A DNA stretch of 64,000 nt from Methanobrevibacter sp. (GCF_030539665.1 NZ_JAUNXR010000004.1:1-64000), one strand, 5' to 3'; shown: positions 10,661 through 21,087, counted from the first letter of the stretch. Translations and numbers: made by a program. Notes: generated by a model from the sequence alone, not told the origin.

Positions 10661-12121
10661 TTAGGAATTATTTTTTAACCATTCTGCACCAGCTCTTAAA
10701 ACATCAATATTCACATCAATCACTTTTGGCTTTGATGCAAACATTTGTTTTATGGCATTTTCATAGGATTCCTGGGATAAACTATTTTGAAGCTCCATTA
10801 AAACTCCGATAAGAGCGGTATTTGCAGTTCTAGCATTTCCATGTTCTTCAGCTATTTCTACAGAAGGAACGGCAATTATATTAACATCACGGTCTGTAGT
10901 GAATTCACCGATACGTGAATCGTAGATTATGGTTCCTCCTTCTTTAACGTCTTCAGCGAATTTTTCAAGAGAAGGTTTGTTTAAAGCTATTAGAATGTCC
11001 ATTTCATCTACAACAGGAGTTCCAATGGTTGTTCCGGATATTACAATTGAACAATTTGAGCTTCCTCCTCTTTGTTCTGGACCGTAGCTAGGATACCATG
11101 AAACATGTTTGCCTTCACTACATGCGGCTTGTGCTATTGTAAGGCCAGCACTTAAAACTCCCTGACCTCCGAATCCGGTAATCTTAATTGAAAGAGGTTT
11201 CAAATCCGGTTCATCAACATATCCTGAATCGTCACTTCTGTCAACATTAAAGATTTCATCTAATTTTTCAATTGAAAAATCATTTTCAGGTCTGATGATA
11301 GGTTCGGCATCTCCGTAGTTGTTCCTGAAGTTTCCAAGAGGGAATTCCTTTTCCATCTGTTTTTCTATAAATTCCTGTGCACCTAATGCATTTTGTTTAA
11401 GGTTGGTTGGACAAGGTGCAAGGACTTCTACAAACGCATATCCCTTTTGTTCTTTTTGTATTGTTAATGCATTTTTAACAGCCACTTTTGCACGTTTGAT
11501 TTTTTCTGGAGTAGCTAGGGAAACACGCTCGATGTAGACAGGAGCCTTTAATGTATTGATTAGTTCACACATGTGGATCGGATAGCCGGCATATGCAGGA
11601 TCTCTTCCTTCCTGACAGGTGATTGTTTTTTCACCAACCAATGTGGTAGGAGCCATTTGTCCGCCTGTCATTCCATAAACGGTATTGTTTACAAAGAAAA
11701 CAACGATTTTTTCTCCTCTATTGGCAGCCTGCAATGTTTCATTTAATCCTATTGATGCTAAGTCTCCATCTCCTTGATAGCTCATTACAATAGCATCATC
11801 TTCAGCTCTTGAAATTCCAGTAGCTACTGCAGGAGCTCTACCATGTGCGGTTTGAACGTTTCCACAGTTAAAATAGTAATATGCAAATACTGCACATCCT
11901 ACTGGTGAAATCATAACGCATCTGTCTTGAATTTCAAGCTCATCCATTGCTTCTCCAATCAATTTGTGTAAAATACCATGCCCACATCCTGCACAATAAT
12001 GGGTTGAGGTCTGATTTGTTTCTCCTTTTCTAGGATATGAGTCATAAAGTGAATCTGGATGTTTTAAAATTCTTAAATCTAAGTCTTTGTTGTTATTTGG
12101 TTCAAAACTTTTCTTACTCAA
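10661..12121 (-). CDS. vorA: 2-oxoacid (ketoisovalerate):ferredoxin oxidoreductase, fused beta-gamma subunit VorA
   Basis: VOR interconverts branched 2-oxoacids and acyl-CoA plus CO2 with ferredoxin; in methanogens it can run in the carboxylating direction. The N-terminal beta domain binds thiamine diphosphate ([16 protein letters not shown] followed by [13 protein letters not shown]). From about residue 310 a gamma domain follows ([13 protein letters not shown]). This fusion and 486-residue length match the Methanothermobacter VorA layout as I recall it. Order on the strand is vorC-vorB-vorA. A related KOR-type specificity cannot be ruled out by eye. Confidence 0.88.
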   Translation of the reverse strand: MSKKSFEPNNNKDLDLRILKHPDSLYDSYPRKGETNQTSTHYCAGCGHGILHKLIGEAMDELEIQDRCVMISPVGCAVFAYYYFNCGNVQTAHGRAPAVATGISRAEDDAIVMSYQGDGDLASIGLNETLQAANRGEKIVVFFVNNTVYGMTGGQMAPTTLVGEKTITCQEGRDPAYAGYPIHMCELINTLKAPVYIERVSLATPEKIKRAKVAVKNALTIQKEQKGYAFVEVLAPCPTNLKQNALGAQEFIEKQMEKEFPLGNFRNNYGDAEPIIRPENDFSIEKLDEIFNVDRSDDSGYVDEPDLKPLSIKITGFGGQGVLSAGLTIAQAACSEGKHVSWYPSYGPEQRGGSSNCSIVISGTTIGTPVVDEMDILIALNKPSLEKFAEDVKEGGTIIYDSRIGEFTTDRDVNIIAVPSVEIAEEHGNARTANTALIGVLMELQNSLSQESYENAIKQMFASKPKVIDVNIDVLRAGAEWLKNNS

Positions 12122-12133
12122 TTTAACACATCC

Positions 12134-13261
12134 TTAATTAACTAAGCTTGGGTCTGGTATTGACGGTTCTTTAGCCTTTTTAGTTTCTTTTTTAGATATT
12201 TCTTCATCTTCAATGCCGCCCACTTCATAAATTTTAGCTAAAACGTCTTTTAATTCAAGAAGATTTCCACCCATTCTGCTTACGATATAAGTGTCTTCAG
12301 TTCTTTCAATCATACGTTGAACATCTTCTAGCAGTTGGCCTTCGCTCATTTCTACAGAGATTATGCTTACTCCTTTATCGCCCAATGCTTTGATTTCTTT
12401 TTCAGGGAATGGGAATAGTGTTATTGGTCTGAATAATCCTACTTTAAGGCCTTTTTCTCTTGCTTTATCTACTGCAGTTCTAGCTATTCTACTACTGATT
12501 CCATAAGAAACGAGGATAATGTCTGCATCTTCAGTCATGTATTCGTCAACTATAGCTTCATTTTCAGCTATTTCCGCATATTTTTCCATTAACTCGTAAT
12601 TAAAATCTTCCAGTTGGTCAAAGTCAAGATAAATTGAAGTTACAAGATTTTCCATAGTTTCTTCGTTTCCACGAACAGCCCAACTGTTGTCTATTGTTGG
12701 TTCAATAGCTTCTTTTGGGAATTGTAACGGTTCAGCCATCTGTCCTAAGGTTCCATCTGCAAGAACTACAACGGGATTTCTATATTTGTCGGCCAATTCA
12801 AATGCCTTGATTGTTAAATCACACATTTCCTGAACGCCATTTGGAGCTAAAACAATATTTTTATAGTTTCCATGACCTCCTCCTTTGACAATCTGGTTAT
12901 AATCAGCTTGTTCCGGTCCAATGTTTCCAAGGCCAGGTCCTGCTCTCATAATATCTACAATAACTGCAGGCAATTGTGCTCCAGCCAAATATGTAAATCC
13001 TTCCTGCATCAAACTAATTCCAGGTCCTGATGATGCGGTCATTACTCTATGTCCTGTAGCCGCTCCCCCATAGACCATGTTGATTGAAGCTTCTTCACTT
13101 TCGGCTTGTACAAAATTTCTGTTGGCTTTCGGGAAGTATTTTGATGCTTCATGAAGAACTTCACTTGCAGGAGTAATTGGATATCCAAAGAAACAGTCAC
13201 AGCCAGCATACATAGCTCCAATAATAACTGCAGTATTTCCTTTTACCATTTGATTACTCAT
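12134..13261 (-). CDS. vorB: 2-oxoacid (ketoisovalerate):ferredoxin oxidoreductase, alpha subunit VorB
   Basis: This is the alpha subunit of the VOR complex. It has the PFOR/KOR N-terminal signature ([20 protein letters not shown]) and a C-terminal domain II ([23 protein letters not shown]). The C-terminal 25 residues are rich in Glu and Lys. Its ATG overlaps the vorC stop by four bases and it is followed by vorA after twelve bases. Confidence 0.9.
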   Translation of the reverse strand: MSNQMVKGNTAVIIGAMYAGCDCFFGYPITPASEVLHEASKYFPKANRNFVQAESEEASINMVYGGAATGHRVMTASSGPGISLMQEGFTYLAGAQLPAVIVDIMRAGPGLGNIGPEQADYNQIVKGGGHGNYKNIVLAPNGVQEMCDLTIKAFELADKYRNPVVVLADGTLGQMAEPLQFPKEAIEPTIDNSWAVRGNEETMENLVTSIYLDFDQLEDFNYELMEKYAEIAENEAIVDEYMTEDADIILVSYGISSRIARTAVDKAREKGLKVGLFRPITLFPFPEKEIKALGDKGVSIISVEMSEGQLLEDVQRMIERTEDTYIVSRMGGNLLELKDVLAKIYEVGGIEDEEISKKETKKAKEPSIPDPSLVN

Positions 13262-13548
13262 TTGTTCTGCCTCCTTACTTTTGATTTAATAAGTACGCTC
13301 ATTGGATTGCTTTTTCTTTTAAAACTATGAATCTCCAGTGCAATCGGTTCAGGACAAGTATAGTAACAATCTCTACAACCTACACATCCTTCCCCTAGGT
13401 AATATGCATATTGGTATCCTGCATCGTTGAATTCGCTGCTTATGCCAATGCAGTTTTCTTTACAAGCTAAAACGCAACGTTGGCATCCCTTGCACTCTTC
13501 TTTAGATATTGCAGGATATGGATTTCCATTATTGTTTTGATTGGTCAT
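13258..13548 (-). CDS. vorC: VOR ferredoxin-like delta subunit VorC
   Basis: This 96-residue protein carries electrons between the VOR catalytic core and free ferredoxin. It has two [4Fe-4S] motifs: [11 protein letters not shown] followed by a further cysteine at KENC, and [14 protein letters not shown]. It overlaps the end of the acyl-CoA synthetase gene by 20 bases and vorB by four. Confidence 0.9.
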   Translation of the reverse strand: MTNQNNNGNPYPAISKEECKGCQRCVLACKENCIGISSEFNDAGYQYAYYLGEGCVGCRDCYYTCPEPIALEIHSFKRKSNPMSVLIKSKVRRQNK

Positions 13549-15199
13549 TTTCTCTAATTTCCACTCTTCTTATTTTTCCACTAATTGTTTCTGGAATTTC
13601 ATCTACAAAATCAACTATTCTTGGATACTTGTATGGAGCTGTTGTATGTTTTACATGGTTTTGAATGTCTTTCTTAAGCTCTTCTGATGGTTCATATCCA
13701 GGTTGGAGAATAATTGTTGCTTTTACGACCTGTCCTCTAATTTCATCAGGGAACGCAGTAATAGCACAGTTTAAAACAGCCTTATGTGACAATACGGCAC
13801 TTTCTACTTCGTACGGTCCAATACGATAACCTGAACTTTTGATAATGTCATCGTTTCTTCCAACAAAGTGGATATATCCGTCTTCATCTTTCCATGCAGT
13901 ATCTCCGCAGTGGTAGTATCCGTCATGCCATGCTGCAGCTTGTTTTTCAGGGTCTTTATAGTATTCTTTAAATAATCCTGGTTGTGGTCCTTCACTTAAA
14001 TCTACACAGATTTCTCCTTCTTCCCCAATGTCCACTTCCTGATCGTTTTCATCAAGCAACTTAACTCTAAATAATGGGCTTGGCTTTCCAATAGAACCAA
14101 GTTTTGGTTCAATCCATTCATAGGTTCCGATAGCCAAGGTTGTTTCGGTCTGTCCAAATGCTTCGTGAATTCTTAAACCTGATGCCTCATAGAATTTGTT
14201 GGACACTTCAGGAGGTAATGGTTCTCCTGCAGTTGAAACGTGGGTTAAATTGGAGAAGTCATATCCGTCAATATTTCCTTTAATGAGGAATCTGTATATT
14301 GTTGGAGGAGCACAGAAGGTGTTTACTTTGTTTTCAATAACTTTTTCAAGAAGTTTGATTCCATCAAAACGGTCATAATCGTAAATAAACAAAGCGGTTC
14401 CTGCAATCCATTGGCCGTAGAAGTTACCCCAAACAGCTTTTCCCCATCCAGTATCTGAAGTGGTATGGTGAACTCCATCCTCCACTACTTTATGCCAGTA
14501 TTTGGCGGTTGGTATATGGCCTAAGCCGTAGGTGTGCTTATGAGCTACCATTTTTGGAAGTCCGCTGGTTCCTGAAGTGAAATATATTAAAAATACGTCG
14601 TCAGCCATCGGTTTATCTTCGCCGGTTGGTCTTTCAAAGACGTCACTTTCTTCTTCAATTGCCTTGTTGAAGTTGGTCCATCCATCAAAATCTCTTTCAA
14701 TTACAAGTTTTTTAAGATCATAATCTAGGTCCTGTTCTGCTTTTTCGTAATCTGGGATAAGGTCATCTTCTTCAACGGTTACAATCATTTTTACATTAGC
14801 CTTTTCCAATCTGAATGTAATGTCCTTGTGTTTTAACATGTGTGTTGCAGGAATAGCTATTGCCCCTATTTTATGCAATGCAATCATTGTAATCCAGAAT
14901 TCATATCTGTTTTTCAAAGTGAGCATTACCTTATCTCCTTTTTTAATTCCCATTTTCTTAAAGAGATTAGCGGTTTTATTACTTAGTCTTTTCAAATCCT
15001 CAAAGGTAAATGTGTGTTTTTCGCCTTCATCATTTACCCAGATTAAAGCTCTTTTTTCAGGGTCTATTTCTGCATACTTGTCGATTACATCAAATCCGAA
15101 GTTGTAATCGTCGCCGTATTTTAATTTAAAGTTTTCATAGAAATCTTCATATGAGTTGAAATCCACTCTTTCAACAAAATCACTAATTAAGCTTGTCAT
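13529..15199 (-). CDS. Medium/branched-chain acyl-CoA synthetase (MACS type)
   Basis: This AMP-forming synthetase activates a carboxylic acid to its CoA ester. The core motifs are [24 protein letters not shown], the [10 protein letters not shown] hinge and the catalytic lysine in ETISGKIRR. The layout resembles MACS enzymes, one of which in Methanosarcina prefers 2-methylbutyrate. Because it overlaps vorC, a simple reading is that it charges isobutyrate, isovalerate or 2-methylbutyrate so VOR can carboxylate them to 2-oxoacids. The substrate is inferred from context only. Confidence 0.88.
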   Translation of the reverse strand: MTSLISDFVERVDFNSYEDFYENFKLKYGDDYNFGFDVIDKYAEIDPEKRALIWVNDEGEKHTFTFEDLKRLSNKTANLFKKMGIKKGDKVMLTLKNRYEFWITMIALHKIGAIAIPATHMLKHKDITFRLEKANVKMIVTVEEDDLIPDYEKAEQDLDYDLKKLVIERDFDGWTNFNKAIEEESDVFERPTGEDKPMADDVFLIYFTSGTSGLPKMVAHKHTYGLGHIPTAKYWHKVVEDGVHHTTSDTGWGKAVWGNFYGQWIAGTALFIYDYDRFDGIKLLEKVIENKVNTFCAPPTIYRFLIKGNIDGYDFSNLTHVSTAGEPLPPEVSNKFYEASGLRIHEAFGQTETTLAIGTYEWIEPKLGSIGKPSPLFRVKLLDENDQEVDIGEEGEICVDLSEGPQPGLFKEYYKDPEKQAAAWHDGYYHCGDTAWKDEDGYIHFVGRNDDIIKSSGYRIGPYEVESAVLSHKAVLNCAITAFPDEIRGQVVKATIILQPGYEPSEELKKDIQNHVKHTTAPYKYPRIVDFVDEIPETISGKIRRVEIRENDQSKQ

Positions 15200-15210
15200 T
15201 TATCATCCCT

Positions 15211-15771
15211 CTACATTATCATTGCTAAAAATTTAGCCTTTTGGCCGTTAAGTGCGGACATCGCATGTCTGTGACTTGCATCAAATATTACAGAGTCCCC
15301 TTCATTGAGGATAATTTCATTGTTGTGTATGTACAATTTCATTGATCCTTCAAGGATGTAATTGAATTCTTGTCCGGCATGTGTGTTTAATGAAGGCACT
15401 GAATCTTCTTCAGGATCCACAGTAACAATAAACATTTCTGCCTTTTTATTCTTGAATTTGTCACATAAATTTTCATAAGCATATTCTTTTCTTCTAGATA
15501 TGGTTATTCCTTTATCTGCACGAGTTACATCGAAAATGCTCATTCTAGTTTCTTCACCAGTTAAAAGTAAACCTAAATCTACTTGGAATTTATTTGCAAG
15601 TTCGTAAACAAAACTTGCAGGAATATCAACTTCGCCAGTTTCATATTTTTCATAAAGCTCTTCATCAATATTCATTTCTTCTGCAAAGTCAGAAATTGTA
15701 ATATCAGAAAGTTCTCTAAGTTCTTTTATTCTATTTCCAATATCTTTGTTGTATTCATTCAAAATAAACAC
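15211..15771 (-). CDS. XRE-type HTH regulator with C-terminal cupin
   Basis: The N-terminal 65 residues form an XRE helix-turn-helix ([22 protein letters not shown]), and residues 115-186 form a small cupin ([40 protein letters not shown]). Such proteins are usually ligand-sensing transcription factors. It is first in the acyl-CoA synthetase-vor-gat run, eleven bases before the synthetase, so it probably controls that unit; the cupin could sense an organic or amino acid. AAGGTG lies six bases before the ATG. A perfect inverted repeat lies upstream. Confidence 0.9.
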   Translation of the reverse strand: MFILNEYNKDIGNRIKELRELSDITISDFAEEMNIDEELYEKYETGEVDIPASFVYELANKFQVDLGLLLTGEETRMSIFDVTRADKGITISRRKEYAYENLCDKFKNKKAEMFIVTVDPEEDSVPSLNTHAGQEFNYILEGSMKLYIHNNEIILNEGDSVIFDASHRHAMSALNGQKAKFLAMIM

Positions 15772-15806
15772 CTTAAAAAAAATTATAAAATAATAATAAA
15801 TGTAAA

Positions 15807-15824
15807 ATGTTATTTTTATAACAT
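15807..15824. promoter_or_regulatory. Perfect 7-4-7 inverted repeat, candidate operator
   Basis: ATGTTAT-TTTT-ATAACAT lies about 36 bases upstream of the regulator gene, overlapping or just downstream of a minus-strand TATA-like sequence (near 15825-15835). This position suits an autoregulatory binding site. AT-rich context makes chance palindromes possible. Confidence 0.45.
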
Positions 15825-15930
15825 ATTATAAATTTTAATTTTCTATTTATATAAACCTTATGACAAATCGTGATAATTATGCATGTTCCATCAAATGATT
15901 TGATTATTTTAAATGGGGTAAAATTTAATA

Positions 15931-15941
15931 GTTTATATACT
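15931..15941 (+). promoter_or_regulatory. TATA-box candidate for the 123-residue protein
   Basis: GTTTATATACT precedes the ATG by about 50 bases, leaving a short leader containing AAAGGAGG. Confidence 0.55.
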
Positions 15942-15984
15942 AGAATAATTAATATTGAATTTGATACTTAAAGGAGGTTGAAAA

Positions 15985-16356
15985 ATGTCAGATATTGATA
16001 ATGTTGTAATATTTAAAAAGCAATTAGGTTTAAATTTAGAGGTCGAAGATCGTTTTGTAGGACTTAAAATGAAAGAAAACAAGATAATGGCTTTTAATTT
16101 TATCGGTCCTGAAAAACTTAAGGATGAAGTTGAAAACTACTTCTCCAAATTCAAAATGCAAGAACCAATCAAAGTGGATATAGGCAATACCGGTGACATT
16201 AACTGTTATTTCAAAGGAGTATCTCCAGTAACAGAACATACAATTGACGATATTCCAGTATACAACTTCACAGTATATTTGCAAGAACTTGAAAAAACAC
16301 CAATTCCTGGTGAAGAAGAAGCTTGTGAAACCTGCTCTGGATGCGGATTCCACTAA
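15985..16356 (+). CDS. Uncharacterised protein with a cysteine-rich C-terminal tail
   Basis: I do not recognise the family. The 123-residue soluble protein has an alpha/beta-looking body (residues 1-108) and ends in CETCSGCGFH, a C--C--C cluster that could bind an FeS centre, zinc or another metal. The ribosome-binding site AAGGAGG is near perfect and a TATA box and a T-rich terminator flank the gene, so it is a monocistronic, probably well-expressed gene. Confidence 0.85.
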   Translation: MSDIDNVVIFKKQLGLNLEVEDRFVGLKMKENKIMAFNFIGPEKLKDEVENYFSKFKMQEPIKVDIGNTGDINCYFKGVSPVTEHTIDDIPVYNFTVYLQELEKTPIPGEEEACETCSGCGFH

Positions 16357-16383
16357 AAGTTTTGAAAACTAATTTTTAGTTTT

Positions 16384-16400
16384 CTTTTTTTTTATTTTTT
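16384..16400 (+). terminator. T-rich bidirectional terminator region
   Basis: A long T-rich tract separates two convergent genes and suits archaeal termination for the plus-strand gene. Confidence 0.5.
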
Positions 16401-17331
16401 ACAATTGTGTTTTAAACCAATTTATTGTTTCTACTAATTGGTCCTCAAAATCATCAGAATTTACTTTATAGCCAATATTTTTCATGTTTTCAACATTTGC
16501 CAGTGAGTGTTTTATGTCTCCTTGTCTTTCTGGAAGATATTCAGGTTCAATCTTGCTGCCTAACGTTTTCTTTATGATTTCATATAGTTTATTGATGGAT
16601 AACTTTTCCCCTGAAGCTACATTTACAACTCCATTGTAGTCAGACTCTGCCGCCTTTATATTTGCATTTACAATATCTTTAACAAATACGAAATCTCTGG
16701 TTTGCTCTCCATCCCCATAGATTACTGGCTGTTCCCCTTCAAGAAGGGCACTTATAAAATTAGGGATTACTGAAGCGTATTGTGAATTCTTATCTTGTTT
16801 CGGGCCGAAAACATTAAAATATCTTAAAGCCACTGCATTCAAACCGTATGATTCTGTAAAACTTTTGAGATACAGTTCTCCGCTTGCCTTTGACGCTGCA
16901 TAAGGTGAAGTTGGCATCAATGGCTCTGTTTCTTTTAGAGGCATGTTTGTATTTTCGCCATAGACTGCTGCTGAAGATGAGAAAACAACTTTTTCAACAC
17001 CTGCATCTTTAGCGGCTGTTAATAATTTTATGGTGGCTGTTATGTTGTTCTCATTACATTCAATAGGTTTGTCTACGCTTAATGGAACGCTGGCCATAGC
17101 TGCAAGGTGGAAAACATAGTCTTTGTCTTTTAAAATTTCATTCAAATCTAATTCATTTAAATCTCCAATTATGATTTCTAAGTTTTCATGATTGGGATTT
17201 GAAAGATTTTCCATTTTTCCAGTGGATTTATTGTCAATTATTGTAACTTCATTTTCATCAATTAACTCATCTACAATGTGTGAACCTATAAATCCAAGCC
17301 CACCGGTTACTACAACTTTTTTATTTTCCAT
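16399..17331 (-). CDS. NAD-dependent nucleoside-diphosphate-sugar epimerase (GalE-like)
   Basis: This extended short-chain dehydrogenase probably epimerises a UDP- or dTDP-sugar for glycan synthesis. The NAD-binding GGLGFIGSHIVDEL is at the N-terminus, the LAAMASVPLSV segment follows, and the catalytic YAASKAS contains the Y---K pair with the upstream SSSAAVYG serine. ALRYFNVFGP and GDGEQTRDFVFV are typical of UDP-glucose 4-epimerase-like proteins. The length of 310 residues is normal. It stands alone, so the sugar cannot be named. Confidence 0.9.
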   Translation of the reverse strand: MENKKVVVTGGLGFIGSHIVDELIDENEVTIIDNKSTGKMENLSNPNHENLEIIIGDLNELDLNEILKDKDYVFHLAAMASVPLSVDKPIECNENNITATIKLLTAAKDAGVEKVVFSSSAAVYGENTNMPLKETEPLMPTSPYAASKASGELYLKSFTESYGLNAVALRYFNVFGPKQDKNSQYASVIPNFISALLEGEQPVIYGDGEQTRDFVFVKDIVNANIKAAESDYNGVVNVASGEKLSINKLYEIIKKTLGSKIEPEYLPERQGDIKHSLANVENMKNIGYKVNSDDFEDQLVETINWFKTQL

Positions 17332-17380
17332 AATACCACTATAAAATTAGTTTAATTATATAATAATATGAAGTAATAAT

Positions 17381-17392
17381 ATTTATATATTT
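17381..17392 (+). promoter_or_regulatory. eha operon promoter (TATA box)
   Basis: ATTTATATATTT lies about 50 bases before the first eha gene, at the expected distance from a start near 17410. The ribosome-binding site AAGGAGGAG follows at 17414-17422. Confidence 0.6.
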
Positions 17393-17431
17393 TTAAGGCC
17401 TAATTTAAATATCAAGGAGGAGTCTTAATAT

Positions 17432-17818
17432 ATGTTTAATTTAATTTTTGAGAGTTTCAATTCTGTTATTTTTACAGGAACATCTAATGGGATTTATACA
17501 GTTTTAGGCTCATCAAATTTAATAATTGATTATTTAATTGTTATTGCTGTATCAATTATTGTAGCTTTATTACTTAGACTTCCATTGCTTCCTGATAAAC
17601 CTTACAGATATTCGTTTAATGTAAGTGCATTATATCCGACTCCAATTATAGCTGTAGGTATTTTATCTTTCTTTTTCATTTTGAACTATTCATTCTGGTC
17701 TGAAGGAAAAATCCTTGCTTTAATTATTGGTATTTGCTCTGCATTGTTTGTAAAATATTTATTTTTTTACATATTTCCAAAACCTCCAGCTGAACAACTA
17801 GAGGGGGCTGGAAAATGA
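17432..17818 (+). CDS. ehaA: Energy-converting hydrogenase A subunit A
   Basis: EhaA is a small integral membrane subunit of the Eha complex. The sequence shows about four hydrophobic segments, near residues 31-48, 65-86, 88-105 and 103-116, and a conserved-looking [13 protein letters not shown] loop. It begins the operon with a strong ribosome-binding site and ends in an ATGA overlap with ehaB. The name rests mainly on its position at the head of the recognisable eha gene order. Confidence 0.82.
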   Translation: MFNLIFESFNSVIFTGTSNGIYTVLGSSNLIIDYLIVIAVSIIVALLLRLPLLPDKPYRYSFNVSALYPTPIIAVGILSFFFILNYSFWSEGKILALIIGICSALFVKYLFFYIFPKPPAEQLEGAGK

Positions 17819-18312
17819 ATACTATTATTGGAATTATAATTGCGGCAGTTATTAGCTGGCTAAATTTTGTCATAATTGATACTTATTTCGGTCTTCCTGA
17901 ACAACCTGGTGTTAAAGGGGCTGAAAATATTGGGGAATCAATTAGTGAGAGAGATGGAGATATTGCAGGTGGATTTTTCCAAGGAAACATTCTTTGTTCT
18001 CCTGATGCATCTGCTGGAACTTTGATTGCAACTATTGGTTATATGCTTATGGGGATTCCTGGAGGGTTATTTGCAGCATTAATTATTTTCATTGGAAATA
18101 GGTTATGCGCCGATCCAGGTTATGCTGGTACTTTAGGATCATTTACAATTACTATTATCTTATATTTGACTTCATTTGTGGGTTTAACACCTGAAATGTT
18201 CATTACAGGAATGATAATAGCTATTTTAACTATTCAAGGAATTGATCAGGTTGCTGCTTCCAAACTATTGGGAAAAATTGCAGAAAGGTTTAATAGGCAT
18301 GCTGAAGAGTGA
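17815..18312 (+). CDS. ehaB: Energy-converting hydrogenase A subunit B
   Basis: This is a 165-residue membrane subunit with hydrophobic segments near the N-terminus and through residues 65-150. The loop between them (residues 24-60) contains [13 protein letters not shown] and [17 protein letters not shown]. It overlaps both neighbours. Function is known only as a component of Eha. Confidence 0.82.
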   Translation: MNTIIGIIIAAVISWLNFVIIDTYFGLPEQPGVKGAENIGESISERDGDIAGGFFQGNILCSPDASAGTLIATIGYMLMGIPGGLFAALIIFIGNRLCADPGYAGTLGSFTITIILYLTSFVGLTPEMFITGMIIAILTIQGIDQVAASKLLGKIAERFNRHAEE

Positions 18313-18317
18313 TTAAA

Positions 18318-18566
18318 ATGTATGAAGAGATTATCGGAGTAATTATTATATTCGTTGCTTTAAGGGCACTAATTACAAAAAATAAGGCTGAACGATTGCT
18401 ATATATAAACGTGATTGGTTTTGGTGTGTCTGCTCTTATTGCATTGGTTATTGCTACACCTTTTGCTCTTATTGTTGCGGCGGCATTTTTCATTTGTTCT
18501 ACTATTAGTGCAAATGCAATTGCATATTGCTTAAAAAGATTGGATAACGAGGTATTATTGGATTAG
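18318..18566 (+). CDS. ehaC: Energy-converting hydrogenase A subunit C
   Basis: This small membrane subunit has two to three hydrophobic segments. I choose ATG at 18318 rather than the GTG at 18309 because GAGTGAT lies at a suitable distance and the GTG overlaps the ehaB stop. This gives 82 residues. Confidence 0.8.
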   Translation: MYEEIIGVIIIFVALRALITKNKAERLLYINVIGFGVSALIALVIATPFALIVAAAFFICSTISANAIAYCLKRLDNEVLLD

Positions 18567-18578
18567 TAGGGGATTATA

Positions 18579-18851
18579 ATGGAAAATATGGTCGTAACAA
18601 TTATTGCAATAGCTTTAATGTTAATAGGTTCATTCGGTATCATATTATTGAAAAAACCTTTTGATAAGGTCATAATGTTTTCAATCCTTGATGCTGGATT
18701 TGTTTTAGCTGTTGTTCTATTCAAATATTTGGATGTGGCGTTGTTTATTGCAATAGCCGATCCAATTGCAACTATTGTATATTTGGTGTCTATTGTTAAA
18801 ATTAAAGAGATAAGGACTAAGAAAGTTGAAAGTGGTGAGATACATGATTGA
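18579..18851 (+). CDS. ehaD: Energy-converting hydrogenase A subunit D
   Basis: This 90-residue protein has three membrane segments and the form of an MrpC/MnhC- or NuoK-related subunit (LLKKPFDKVIMFSILDAGFV, then an ADPIATIVYL segment). AGGGGA precedes the ATG. It overlaps ehaE by eight bases. Confidence 0.82.
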   Translation: MENMVVTIIAIALMLIGSFGIILLKKPFDKVIMFSILDAGFVLAVVLFKYLDVALFIAIADPIATIVYLVSIVKIKEIRTKKVESGEIHD

Positions 18852-19104
18852 TGTTCAATTATTCTTTTATTTTGGTATCTTTTTAGTTATTGTAGGAAGT
18901 TTAGCTACAGCATGGGGTCCTGGTGTTAACGATCCTGTTGTAAGGGTATTCAATGCAGAGGTTGCATCAATAGGTGTTTCACTGATCTTATTGTCATATA
19001 ATCATATGCTGGCACTTTTTACTCTTGTAGCTGCAAGTGTGGCAATGTCTTTGATCTTATTTAGGGCTATTATTCGTCTCGAGGAAATGGGGGCTGATTT
19101 ATGA
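18844..19104 (+). CDS. ehaE: Energy-converting hydrogenase A subunit E
   Basis: This 86-residue three-helix membrane subunit starts MIDVQLFFYF. The ATG at 18844 is preferred over an upstream TTG at 18826 because GGTGAG lies five bases before it. It contains GPGVNDPVVRVFNAEVASIG, similar in form to MnhG/NuoK-type subunits. It ends in an ATGA overlap with ehaF. Confidence 0.82.
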   Translation: MIDVQLFFYFGIFLVIVGSLATAWGPGVNDPVVRVFNAEVASIGVSLILLSYNHMLALFTLVAASVAMSLILFRAIIRLEEMGADL

Positions 19105-19694
19105 GAATTTCAAGGTTATGGAATAAACTTGCCGACCCTAAAAACATTCCTAGATTGTTTGCTTTTGCATTGGGTGTTATTTTGATAGTTGGTTTTGTTG
19201 TTCCAATGGATTTAAACGTTGATCAGATTTATGTAAGGTCAGCTCCTCAAGTTCAAGTTGACGAAGGGTTAGCTATTGCACCTTATGATAGGGGTGGTGA
19301 AGTTTTAAAAGAACCTGGTATATCCATGGCTCAATATCCTGAAAATGCGCCGGAATTAGGGATGATTAACTCTTATATGACTCCTTTAGCACTTTGGGTT
19401 TCATCTATTTCACCGTATTTCGGGACAACAATCTACTCCTCTCCAGGTGGTTTGATAGATGAGATTTTGTATTATACAAGAGGTTTTGATACAATTTTGG
19501 AATCCTCCATTTTGATGATGGCGTTCATTGTAGCTTCCTGGCTGGCTGTAAATTACACTATGGATAGGAAAAATCAAAAGGAAGAAATTCATAGGGACGT
19601 TAAAAAAGCTATTGCCGATTCAAGCAGAGTAGCTAGTGAAGTTAGAGTTAACGATATTAAGGCTCGTAATAAACAAAATAGGAGGGAGAGATAA
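19101..19694 (+). CDS. ehaF: Energy-converting hydrogenase A subunit F
   Basis: EhaF has two membrane segments (about residues 18-36 and 136-152) separated by a loop of about 100 residues that is probably outside the cell, and a highly charged cytoplasmic C-terminal tail of about 40 residues. It overlaps ehaG by one base (TAATG). Its role in the complex is not established. Confidence 0.82.
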   Translation: MRISRLWNKLADPKNIPRLFAFALGVILIVGFVVPMDLNVDQIYVRSAPQVQVDEGLAIAPYDRGGEVLKEPGISMAQYPENAPELGMINSYMTPLALWVSSISPYFGTTIYSSPGGLIDEILYYTRGFDTILESSILMMAFIVASWLAVNYTMDRKNQKEEIHRDVKKAIADSSRVASEVRVNDIKARNKQNRRER

Positions 19695-20389
19695 TGATTT
19701 TAGTACCTGCCCATGTTCCTGAGGTATTTGTCACAATGTATCTTCCTTCAATTTATGCAGCATTGATTGTAGGATTTATAGCTACAATGGCGATTGCTTT
19801 AAAAAGGGAAGAAATTCATATATTGATTCTTACTGATCTTGTAGGTTTTGCAATGATGATTGTGGTGTCTGCTGTCGGAACCGACCTTGCGGAATCCTTG
19901 ATTTTACCGGGATTGGTAGTTGAATTGGCTGAAATCATGGCAATTTCTGAAATTTTACTTTCAAGGGAAATGCATAAAATTGAAGCCAATCCTCATAAGA
20001 AGCTTAAAAAGTCAGATTCATTATTCCCAGTGCCGTTTGACTTCGATTTAGAAATAATGCATACTGCACCTAATTTCATAGCTTTAATTTTAATAGCTTA
20101 TGGTATATTCTTAACAGGATTTACTGGTGGGGCAGTTGCTGGTGCCGGAATGACTTTCTATGCATTGTCCAAAAAAGCAAGAGGTCTTCCAATTGTAACA
20201 ATAGACGGTCTTAGTGGAATTTCTGGAATTTCCTGGTGTTTGTGGATTATTGGATTTGCAGTTTTCTTCTTGGCTCCAAGTTATTGGTTGATTGCATTAT
20301 TGCTTGCAGCATGTGGTTTATTCTTGAAAGTAGCTTCAAAAGTAGGTTTGATTGGAGTGCTTATGAACGAGGATATTGATAGGAAATAA
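19694..20389 (+). CDS. ehaG: Energy-converting hydrogenase A subunit G
   Basis: This 231-residue membrane subunit has about six hydrophobic segments with a cytoplasmic loop (LSREMHKIEANPHKKLKKSD) in the middle. ESLILPGLVVELAEIMAISE resembles, in placement, an acidic membrane helix of proton-pumping subunits. Followed by ehaH after 16 bases. Confidence 0.82.
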   Translation: MILVPAHVPEVFVTMYLPSIYAALIVGFIATMAIALKREEIHILILTDLVGFAMMIVVSAVGTDLAESLILPGLVVELAEIMAISEILLSREMHKIEANPHKKLKKSDSLFPVPFDFDLEIMHTAPNFIALILIAYGIFLTGFTGGAVAGAGMTFYALSKKARGLPIVTIDGLSGISGISWCLWIIGFAVFFLAPSYWLIALLLAACGLFLKVASKVGLIGVLMNEDIDRK

Positions 20390-20405
20390 TTGAGAGGTTT
20401 TTAAC

Positions 20406-21077
20406 ATGGATATTACAACACTTGGTGGAAATTTACTTGGAACTATTCCTTTTGGTGATATAGTATTGTATGTAACACCTTTCAATTTGCTTTTATTTGC
20501 AATATTGTTGGCATTTACAATATTGATTGCTATTAGTAATACAGAAACTCAAGTAGAGGCTACATTCGGTTCTCTTAAAAATACTGATGTGGCTGTTGGT
20601 AAAAAAGAATTTAAACAAAGAAGATTTTTATCTGTAATTTGTGGTATTGCTTCTGCAGGGGCAATGATTACTGGAGACCTATTTAACTTTACTTTGTTCA
20701 TGGCTTTGATAGGTATTTTAAATATAGGTATTGTATCTGCAGTAAGACAGGTTAGTGTTCTTAACTCAGCATTCAATTATGGTTTGATAGCTATGATGTG
20801 TAGTTTGCCATTGTTTGGTGGTGCGGCCATTATTTTAGCTTCAACAGGAACATTAAGTTTATTTGCTTTATCTCAAATTCATGCAACACCTATGGTAACA
20901 TTCGGTGCGGTTTTAATGTTATTGGGTGTTTTAGGAGAAAGTGGTGTGGCACCGTTCTTTGCATCAAAAGCTGAAATGTTTAGGACTGCAGGATCACCAT
21001 TTTTAGTAATTATACATTTAAGCTCATTGTTTATTATTATAAGGGCTATTGAGATTTTATTGTTGGTTTTGTTATGA
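20406..21077 (+). CDS. ehaH: Energy-converting hydrogenase A subunit H (antiporter-like)
   Basis: EhaH is a shortened relative of the NuoL/M/N and Mrp antiporter subunits, likely part of the ion channel. [20 protein letters not shown] and [13 protein letters not shown] match the conserved helices 4-5, and [22 protein letters not shown] corresponds to the lysine-containing channel segment. At 223 residues it is half the length of a full NuoL/M subunit, as is usual for Eha. Confidence 0.88.
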   Translation: MDITTLGGNLLGTIPFGDIVLYVTPFNLLLFAILLAFTILIAISNTETQVEATFGSLKNTDVAVGKKEFKQRRFLSVICGIASAGAMITGDLFNFTLFMALIGILNIGIVSAVRQVSVLNSAFNYGLIAMMCSLPLFGGAAIILASTGTLSLFALSQIHATPMVTFGAVLMLLGVLGESGVAPFFASKAEMFRTAGSPFLVIIHLSSLFIIIRAIEILLLVLL

Positions 21078-21087
21078 GGTAATAATT

